Source: Sesamum alatum (taxonomy: Eukaryota > Streptophyta > Magnoliopsida > Lamiales > Pedaliaceae). Taken from it: a stretch of 64,000 bases of DNA. Shown piece by piece: positions 57,150 through 64,000 of the stretch. The DNA is taken from the NCBI GenBank assembly GCA_034509735.1, contig JACGWO010000010.1, forward strand, positions 5,270,001 through 5,334,000. Direction: 5' to 3'. The stretch's first letter is position 1, and every line of letters starts with the position of its first letter. Position numbers and translations under genes: made by a program. The notes under the pieces are model-generated. The model saw nothing but the letters and a program-made list of their open reading frames with translations. It was not told the origin of the DNA and did no database searches.

Positions 57150-58041
57150 TAAAAAATCCTTCATGCATCCTCTGCTAAGATGTCTCTCCCAGAAGGAGGG
57201 AATACCAACAAAACTCTAAAGGCTGGATACTTCTAGCCTACCTTAAGGCAAGATTCTAAATCTTTAGTTAGGAGATGTAACAAATGTCAGAGGCATGCCT
57301 CTCTTATCCATCAACCAGTTGAACCCCTAACCATGTTGCTAACTCCTTGCCCTTTCCCGCAATGGGGGATGGACTTGGTTGGACCTTTCCCCTTCGGCCC
57401 AGGATAGAGGAAGTTTCTGCTGGTAGCCATAGATTATTTTTTCAAATGGGTAAAGGCAGATCCACTCACCCGCATCACTAAATGAGAAGTTATAAAGTTC
57501 ATCTGAAGGAACATAATTTGTCGTTTCGAGGTCCCTAGGGGGATCATCTCCAATAATGGAAGATAGTTCCAAGGGCAAAAGATCCAGGACAGGTGCAGAG
57601 GGTTGGGGATTAAACAAAGATTCACGTCTGTAGCAGCCTCAGGCCAATGGGCAAGTGGAAGTCACCAATAGGACTTTAGTCCAGGGAATCAAGAAAAGAT
57701 TAGATTAGGCCGGGGGTCATTGAGTGGAGGAGTTATCCAATGTCCTATAGACTTATCGTACTACCCCTAGGAACCCTACAGGAGAAAGCCCGTTTTCTTT
57801 GGTATATGGGACGGACGCAGTAATTCCAACCGAACTAACCATGCCTTCGCATAGGATCATGTGCTACTTCGAGGAGCGCGACGACGACATGCTCATAGAA
57901 AACTTGGATCTCATAGAGAAGCTACGAGGAAGAGCATTCCTTCGAATGCAGAGGTATAAAAGCTTGATGTCAAGGCTCATAAACGCCTGCTCAAACCTCG
58001 GAATTTTCAGGTCGACGACTTATGCTTATATTTTAACATAA
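57150..58041 (+). pseudogene. Gypsy integrase
   Basis: Broken frames give CNKCQRHASLIHQPVEPLT-like zinc-finger end, QWGMDLVGPFPFGPG (about 57361), a WVKADPLTRIT region, and at 57799-58041 MVYGTDAVIPTELTMPSHRI with ENLDLIEKLRGRAFLRMQRY, the integrase C-terminal region. It ends with RNFQVDDL in another frame near 58000. Confidence 0.82.
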
Positions 58042-58250
58042 TTTTTTTATAATTTCAAATTGTTTGAGGACCGAATAGCAATTATCCCAAACTTTCTTAT
58101 GCAATTAGGTTTTTGAAGAGCAACGGATATGTAGCTTGAAGAAGCCTGGTCTGATTCTCAACTCACCTTGCTATATGGTGAACGCTGAAACTGCAAGCTT
58201 CAAATGCATAGCAGTATACCCATATCGCTCTGTAATCTTCTAGTGATGGA
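58042..58250 (+). promoter_or_regulatory. Short 5' flank of the PPR gene with an overlapping upstream ORF
   Basis: Only about 210 bp separate Gypsy integrase remnants from the PPR ATG. An upstream ATG at 58204 opens a frame (110 codons, to 58536) that overlaps the PPR start in another frame; the second ATG at 58245 is in that same frame. If transcribed with this leader, the uORF could lower translation of the main frame. No clear TATA box was seen. Confidence 0.4.
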
Positions 58251-60362
58251 ATGGCTCGGAATGCATTACCCTGTAGCAGTAAACTCTTACTGGCCCACTC
58301 ATCTTCATCTTTTGCAAAGATCTTGGAAACCTGCTCCAAATCGAAGCCATCACCCGATGTGCGCGTCATCCATGCTTGCATTCTCAAGTCCCAGTTCATT
58401 TACGAAGTCTTCATCAACAACAGGCTCATCGATGTGTATGGGAAATGTGGTTACTTTAACTATGCTCGCAAACTGTTTGATGGAATGCCCACTAGAAATG
58501 CATTTACTTATAACTCAATTATTGGTGGACAAATAATATCGGGTTCGATTGATGAAGCGGAGAGGGTTTTTACTTCTATGCGTGAACCTGATCAGTGCTC
58601 TTGGAATCTGATGGTCTCGGGTTTTGATCAGCATGAGATGTTTGATAGGTCATTGAAGTATTTAGTGAAAATGCATGTGGAAGATTTTGTGTTGAATGAG
58701 TATAGTTATGGGAGTGGACTTAGCGCTTGTGCTGGGTTGAGAAACTTGGTAATGGGTACCCAACTTCATGCTTCACTGGCTAAGTCAAGGTTTGCGTCGG
58801 ATGTTTATATGGGTTCTGCACTTATTGATATGTATGCAAAATGTGGAGATGTGGATTGTGCTCAAAGGGCTTTTGATGGGATGACTGAGCGGAATACTGT
58901 GTCTTGGAATAGTATGATTACTTGTTATGAACAAAATGGACCAGCAAGTGAAGCTCTTCAGGTTTTTGTTAAGATGATGGAATGTGGAGTTGAGCCAGAT
59001 GAGATGACCCTAGCTAGTGTGGTTAGTGCTTGCGCAAGCTTGTGTGCAGTTAAAGAAGGCCAGGCAATTCATGCCCGAGTATTGAAATTTGATAAATTCT
59101 GCAATGATCTTATAATATCTAACGCATTAGTTGATATGTATGCAAAGTGTAGTATGATAAATGAAGCAAGGTGGATTTTTGATAGGATGCCTATACGAAA
59201 TGTGGTGTCTGAGACATCTATGGTTAGTGGTTATGCCAAAGTTGCTAGTGTGAAAACCGCGAGAACGATGTTTTCCAAGATGGTGGAGAGGAATGTTGTA
59301 TCTTGGAATGCGCTTATTGCTGGATACACACAGAATGGGGACAATGAAGAGGCATTAGGGCTCTTTCTTCTCTTGAAAAGAGAATCCGTGTGGCCTACTC
59401 ACTATACATTTGGGAACCTTCTCAATGCTTGTGCAAATCTTGCTGACTTGAAGCTCGGTAGGCAGGCTCATACACATGTTATAAAGCAGGGATTTCGATT
59501 CCAGCATGGACCAGAGCCTGATGTTTTTGTTGGTAACTCTCTTATAGATATGTATATGAAATGTGGATCAGTTGAAGATGGGAGCAGGGTGTTCAGAAAA
59601 ATGATTGAAAGAGATGGTGTTTCATTTAACGCCATGATAGTAGGCTATGCACAAAATGGGCAAGGGACAGAAGCTCTCCAGCTGTTCAAGGAAATGTTGG
59701 ACTCTGGAGAGAAACCAGATCATGTCACTATGATTGGAGTTCTTTGTGCTTGTAGTCATGCAGGATTGGTTGAGGAAGGACGTCAGTATTTTGATTCTAT
59801 GAGCAAACGGTATGGTCTGAAACCTCAAAAGGACCACTATACATGTATGGTTGATTTACTAGGTCGAGCTGGTGAACTTATTGAAGCGAAAAATATGATA
59901 TTATCAATGCCGATTCCTCCAGATAGTGTTGTATGGGGATCTTTACTTGCTGCTTGTAAGGTTCACCGTGACATTGACTTGGGGAATTTTGTTGCTGAAA
60001 AACTCATAGAGATTGATCCTGAAAATTCTGGCCCTTATGTTCTTCTCTCAAACATGTATGCTGAGCTTGGAAGATGGAGAGATGTAACAAGAGTTCGGAA
60101 ACTCATGAAACAACGCGGTGTTGTTAAACAGCCTGGTTGTAGTTGGATTGAAGTAGGCAGCCAAATGCATATTTTCATGGTCAAAGATACAAGGCACTCT
60201 AAGAAGAGGGAAATATATTCACTATTGAAAACACTCACTAAAATGATGAAGCTTTCAGGATATATTCCAAGTATTGGTGATTTTGATGCTGACGAGGAAC
60301 AGAACAAGCCTGAATTTACCTTGTCCGAAGAACTGGAAGTACCTCTAGCTGCTTCCATTTGA
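58251..60362 (+). CDS. SLO2: PLS-class (E/E+) pentatricopeptide repeat protein, SLO2-like
   Basis: Single-exon ORF of 703 residues. Tandem 31-36 residue PPR motifs run from about residue 20 to 555, with characteristic NSLIDMYMKCG, VSWNALIAGYTQNG and PDEMTLASVVSACASL segments. An E domain follows from about residue 558 (VVWGSLLAACKVHRDIDLG, YVLLSNMYAELGRWRDV, QPGCSWIEVGS), then an E+ tail to the end. There is no DYW domain. The protein reads as a co-linear match to Arabidopsis SLO2 (At2g13600, 697 residues), a mitochondrial C-to-U RNA-editing factor. The symbol is by similarity, and organelle targeting is inferred. The N-terminus (MARNALPCSSKLLLAHSSSS) is Ser/Arg-rich and poor in acidic residues, as in transit peptides. 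The start at 58251 gives the expected length. Two out-of-frame ATGs just upstream (58204 and 58245) open a 110-codon frame overlapping it. Confidence 0.93.
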   Translation: MARNALPCSSKLLLAHSSSSFAKILETCSKSKPSPDVRVIHACILKSQFIYEVFINNRLIDVYGKCGYFNYARKLFDGMPTRNAFTYNSIIGGQIISGSIDEAERVFTSMREPDQCSWNLMVSGFDQHEMFDRSLKYLVKMHVEDFVLNEYSYGSGLSACAGLRNLVMGTQLHASLAKSRFASDVYMGSALIDMYAKCGDVDCAQRAFDGMTERNTVSWNSMITCYEQNGPASEALQVFVKMMECGVEPDEMTLASVVSACASLCAVKEGQAIHARVLKFDKFCNDLIISNALVDMYAKCSMINEARWIFDRMPIRNVVSETSMVSGYAKVASVKTARTMFSKMVERNVVSWNALIAGYTQNGDNEEALGLFLLLKRESVWPTHYTFGNLLNACANLADLKLGRQAHTHVIKQGFRFQHGPEPDVFVGNSLIDMYMKCGSVEDGSRVFRKMIERDGVSFNAMIVGYAQNGQGTEALQLFKEMLDSGEKPDHVTMIGVLCACSHAGLVEEGRQYFDSMSKRYGLKPQKDHYTCMVDLLGRAGELIEAKNMILSMPIPPDSVVWGSLLAACKVHRDIDLGNFVAEKLIEIDPENSGPYVLLSNMYAELGRWRDVTRVRKLMKQRGVVKQPGCSWIEVGSQMHIFMVKDTRHSKKREIYSLLKTLTKMMKLSGYIPSIGDFDADEEQNKPEFTLSEELEVPLAASI

Positions 60363-61211
60363 TAATAGCTAAGGTGTTGTACTAAAGATCCTTTTTCTGA
60401 CACTTCCATGTCCTGCACTTATTTAAGGCCAACAACACAGGTACAAGACGAATTTACTTAGAAAGTATACTTTGTATACCCAAGATTTCGTGTCAAAATT
60501 CATGTTTATCTTATATTGACACCTTGATATTCTTTTTCATCACTCCCTGTCGACGAAAATGCTTGAATATTTTGATTAGTTTGCTCAATTTGCATTACCT
60601 TGGCACTTGCATGGTTGTCTAGGACTTTTACTAGTCAGTAGTAAGTGTCCTTTCGTTATTTCATATCCTGTTTCTGGTCAATATGTGACACCCAAAGTGA
60701 TGCATGTGGAAACACTTGAACTGATTTTTGACAACTGGACTGTGTTCCCACTCGACTTTCACTTAGTTGCTCAGTTCTTCTTTGCTTGTCGTCCATAGTC
60801 TGGCGCTATTCGGATAGTTTACTTTAGTATAATGATGCTACTAATACTTGCAAAATATTTCAAGTTTTCCAGATTGCCATATCATAAAATAGTTCTTTTC
60901 CCTTCCAGTAGATGAAAAGACATGTAAGATGATCTTTCATAGCATTAACAATTATGATTTCACCATCCTCTGATCCTTTGACATTTGATCTGCTTACTAA
61001 TTGTAATGATTTACTTGATTTCTTCCCTTAGTTTAGATTATCCTCCAGATTCCTGGAAGAAAACAGCCATATATTAAAAGAAGATGGATAAAAGTAGAAT
61101 AAAGTGGTTACAGGAAAAAACAAGCAGCAATCAAACCAACAGATGAAATGGTTGTTGGACTTGGAGGAGGGCCACTCAGTTCTTGAGTCCAACCTTGAGA
61201 AAAAAACAAAA
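60363..61211. other. 3' flank of the PPR gene
   Basis: No gene recognised. Possible spliced 3' UTR: a pyrimidine-rich acceptor TTTCTTCCCTTAG occurs at about 61019-61031. The open frames here show no motif. Confidence 0.4.
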
Positions 61212-61485
61212 GGGATAATTACATTCACACCCCGTGACCTATAGTCTATACATATACCATCCGTCTTTTAGAAAATTACATATACACCCACCAGTACCGT
61301 CAACATTATTTAAACAAACCACCCCTGCTTGTTGAAAAATTACACAGACCCCTCAAAAACGTCAACATCATTACCCAAACTATCTCTAGTTTTTGGCTGT
61401 CAAGGGTGATTTTTGTAATTACGCTAAAGACATCAGTAGTTTGTGTAAATAAACCATAGATCATGAGATGTAAATGTAATTACCC
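61212..61485. mobile_element. MULE-like MITE with exact 9-bp TSD
   Basis: Inverted ends GGGATAATTACATTCACACC and (reversed) GGGTAATTACATTTACATC. The direct repeat AAAACAAAA flanks it exactly (61203-61211 and 61486-61494). 274 bp, non-coding. The low-complexity TSD makes chance more likely than usual, but the inverted ends support the call. Confidence 0.78.
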
Positions 61486-62406
61486 AAAACAAAATATGGC
61501 TGGAATGCAAGAAAAGTTTACTGAGAAGTTGACCTCCCATCAGCCCTCAACAATCAACGTGTTCTTTTATACAAGGTCAAGAGCAAGATTCTGGTAGACA
61601 CAGAGCCATTAGGTTAAGAAGGTTTGTGGTGAAAAACCAGCCATCCTTTTGTAATTTAATGACCATTAGTGTTCTGGATTGCACAGTCGAATTACTGTTT
61701 ATTTAACATCTCAATTATGGTTTGATCTGGGTTGAGGTCGCGACTGATCTGGCGATCTGAGTTAGGTGGGGTCCAATTTCCTCGTTAGGCAGCACACAAA
61801 GTTGAGAAATACTAGCGATTAAGTCAATTCACTTAGAGTTTAGATGACGCTCAGCTAAAATCCTCCGATGGTTAAGTCAATCTGCTGAGAGTTTTAAGAA
61901 GATCGTAGAGTTAGACCTCACAATCATAAATGCATGTTTATATGGCGTCTTTCAATATTTATAGAAATCCATATATCAGAGATTGTACGGAGACTGTGTT
62001 CAACAACCAGCCTTGCATGTTGACCATTTTGTTACAGAAATACGAAAAGAAACTATCATTGATTCAACTGTAAAAATCCCCGATTTTGATCTGATTACAT
62101 CATGAAATTTTTTCTACCTTTCGATTTCGTCAATAAGAATCTTGTTTTATTACATAGTTAATGTATGGCCATGCAAGATTTGATTGTCAGAATTGAACGC
62201 ATCGCTGAAATCTCATGTTCAGTGAAGTTGCTGCATTGTTCATCTTACATGCTTAGGATTTTCAACTTGAAGTTTAGACGATAAGCAACAGTGGTCCTTT
62301 GGTAATCCATCTAAGCCTGATAACTTATCCGACCTTAAGGATATGATAGTATAATTTGCCCTTGCCCACTTTTATCCAACTCGATAAATACCAACAATTA
62401 TTATTT
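61486..62406. other. Intergenic DNA, possible LTR-like remnant
   Basis: No gene was seen. The stretch from about 61700 to 61960 is less AT-rich than its flanks and contains two similar phrases (GATTAAGTCAATTCACTTAG and GGTTAAGTCAATCTGCTGAG) resembling fragments of plant LTR or TRIM sequences. No TG...CA ends or TSD were found. Confidence 0.25.
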
Positions 62407-62829
62407 GGGTGAATTACAAGAACCTTCTTTCAGGTTTGGCATAATTATGGGTACCTCTCGTTATTTCAAAAATTACAAATACCCTCCTGAAATTTGTAAT
62501 CGTTTAACAAATAATTCATTTTCAACTATTTTTACAGGTGACCTGACCAAAATGCCCTTTACAAATTGAATTATTTTTATAAAAAAAAATCTAAATTTTT
62601 TTGGACAAAAATTGCGCAAAGAGAGGTTTCTTACGTTTTTTACACAGAAGAGCAATAACATAATTTTTCTCGACTGATTTTTCTACAATCTAAAAAAAAA
62701 AGGTAAAATGACCATTTCAAACCCTTTGTTAAAAATTACAAACTTCACGAAAGTATTTATAATTTTTGAAACAACAATGGAGTATCAATAATTACGTCAA
62801 ACTTTTAAAAAAGTCATTATAATTTATCC
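62407..62829. mobile_element. MULE-like MITE with 9-bp TSD
   Basis: The left end begins GGGTGAATTACAAGAACC and includes TTTCAAAAATTACAAATAC. The right end reversed begins GGATAAATTATAATGAC and includes TTTCAAAAATTATAAATAC. Flanks TTATTATTT (62398-62406) and TAATTATTT (62830-62838) match at 8 of 9. 423 bp, non-coding. Confidence 0.7.
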
Positions 62830-63373
62830 TAATTATTTATCATATCTCACAATTTATTCAATCCAACTCTATCAATCATTTATCCTGCACACAAAAATAA
62901 ACATACCCTTAATCCATGTTTGGTAATTTGTAAGGATTTGGACAAGGATTAAAGAGTACAGGCTGGTGGCTATCCAAAGGGTCCGTGAAAATAATTTGTC
63001 AGTAGTGGTGGGATAAATCTGTGGAAACAATCTGGCATCACGGATTGGGAATTGCGTAATATCTTTCTACCCACGTGAAACTGCCCACCCCACATATTTT
63101 TGAGCTGGGATTCTTGGAATTTACTTTTTGTTTTGTAAATGATTACATGGGATATTAATTACAGTTCAATCGTCATGTTTCGATTCTGATCACTTGTTAT
63201 TATGACAAAGTTGATAGTATATTTTACTTTTAAATACAGACAACGTCGACAGAACTTCTGGAAATCCCAAAAGGAACAAAGCTTCTATCAAGATTAGGTC
63301 GGTGGGCCGACGAGTTAAAAATAAGGTTAAGAAGCACAAACATGTCTGAATTTGTACGTTAAATGAAATAAAA
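62830..63373. other. Intergenic DNA, nothing recognised
   Basis: AT-rich DNA with no ORF, repeat pair or RNA signature that I could support. Confidence 0.4.
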
Positions 63374-63841
63374 GATTACACCGTCTTTTCTTGAAGTTTA
63401 GTGTAATTATACATGAACCCTTTATAGTTTGAAAAACTACATTTAGTGTTCCTGAATTTGTTTCTTTTTAACAAATTCGTTAATTGAAACTTACCAAATT
63501 TGTTGGTATTAGCAAAAACGTTGAATGAAAATCCATATTTACCCCGAATTAACTTATTACTCACATATTGCATGTCAAGCAAATTTTTTTTGACCCAAAA
63601 TACCCTTATAAGGGTGCAAATATACATCATCGCACGCATTAACATGTGAAGATGTATAAATCTAATTTGGTCATAAAAGATTTTTTTGCTCTGTAATAAG
63701 TTAATTGGGGGGTAAATATAGGTTTTCATTCAATTATTTTGCTAACGAAATGATCTACTTGTTAGACACAAACAAACTTCAGCGATACTAAATATTCAAA
63801 TTACATTAAATTCACGTGTACTTACACCAAAAGACATAATA
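63374..63841. repeat. Foldback MITE-like element
   Basis: The two halves mirror each other. TTGAATGAAAATCCATATTT (about 63522) pairs with AAATATAGGTTTTCATTCAA (about 63715), and the ends share a TACACC / GGTGTA pair. Central ATTAACTTATTAC is mirrored by GTAATAAGTTAAT. Limits are approximate and no TSD was found. Confidence 0.5.
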
Positions 63842-64000
63842 AAGTTTGAAATAGAAAATCTGGTCATATGGGGTCTCTAGTCTCTACTACTGATCAAAGT
63901 TTCTTTCAATCTTTATGTAATGTAACATTCAGAACATAAAATACACTGTTCACAACACCGTAGAGGCGAAAAAAAAGACCAAAGATGAAGAAAAAATTGA

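Larger units (their letters stand above)
53161..58041 (+). mobile_element. Ty3/Gypsy internal region without LTRs
   Basis: Ordered gag, protease, RT, RNase H, a second RNase H-like (plant-type) domain and integrase on the plus strand, all with stops and frameshifts. The extra RNase H-like region and gag style point to the Tat-like branch. No LTR or primer-binding site is seen on either side: the left edge is fused to Helitron E and the right edge fades about 200 bp before the PPR start codon. It is related to but clearly distinct from the Gypsy fragments of units A-C. A run of 13 G at about 56083-56095 lies in the RT/RNase H part. Confidence 0.88.

Noticed and set aside
53161..58041. Endogenous pararetrovirus or other viral insertion
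   Set aside because: The domain order with integrase and a second RNase H is Ty3/Gypsy. No movement or coat protein was seen.
60607..60798. 63-codon ORF downstream of the PPR gene as a small gene
   Set aside because: No homology was recognised and the length is expected by chance in the likely 3' UTR or intergenic DNA.

Overview
This window is nuclear DNA from a flowering plant. The evidence is plant-type cytochrome P450 (CYP96-like), SWEET, PLS/E-class pentatricopeptide (PPR) and cytosolic ribosomal protein S18 sequences, set in AT-rich, transposon-packed DNA. I think it is a eudicot, possibly an asterid, but that is only an impression from the protein and retrotransposon sequences. Only two host genes look intact: a single-exon CYP96-family P450 at 3471-4970 (minus) and a single-exon SLO2-like mitochondrial RNA-editing PPR gene at 58251-60362 (plus). 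Host-derived wrecks are an RPS18 pseudogene fragment (694-1030), a 5' CYP96 fragment split by a retrotransposon (18506-24623), an intronless frameshifted SWEET copy (42200-42936) and a second full-length CYP96 copy with four single-base frameshifts (43841-45371).

Layout. 1-5.5 kb: small DNA transposons (one MULE-type element nested in a CACTA-like one) around the intact CYP96 gene. 5.5-18.5 kb: a decayed LINE on the minus strand, small MITE/SINE remnants, and a LINE on the plus strand whose two ends are fixed to the base by a 12-bp target-site duplication (TSD). 18.5-24.6 kb: a Copia retrotransposon inserted in a CYP96 fragment and itself carrying a 930-bp MULE-like element with a GC-rich core and a small poly-A insertion. 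24.6-42 kb: the upstream flank of that CYP96 fragment, then two tandem copies (A and B) of a composite repeat (CACTA/MULE MITEs, Gypsy LTR, gag, truncated RT, an uncharacterised repeat, a SINE). A 7.65-kb Helitron (D) interrupts the SINE of copy B. 42-43 kb: SWEET retrocopy. 43.8-53.2 kb: a second version of the same arrangement (CYP96 copy, upstream flank, composite C, Helitron E), with E cut off at 53160. 53.2-58.0 kb: an LTR-less, decayed Ty3/Gypsy internal region. 58.25-60.4 kb: the PPR gene. 60.4-64 kb: intergenic DNA with three MITE-like elements.

The main structural result is that 18.5-42 kb and 43.7-53.2 kb are paralogous. Each copy acts as the empty-site control for insertions in the other: a MITE and a SINE are present only in copy 1, and two other MITEs only in copy 2. 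The Helitron in unit B has an exact empty site in unit A. This gives a readable relative order of events. I did not find a coherent unknown multi-gene system. The oddest coding structure is a set of three near-identical short exon-like segments with splice signals inside the Helitron transposase gene. That gene retains Rep HUH and tyrosine motifs but shows no recognisable helicase domain.

Limits: all similarity statements come from reading the sequence by eye. No alignment, database search or dating was run. TE boundaries are stated to the base only where a TSD or an empty site supports them.
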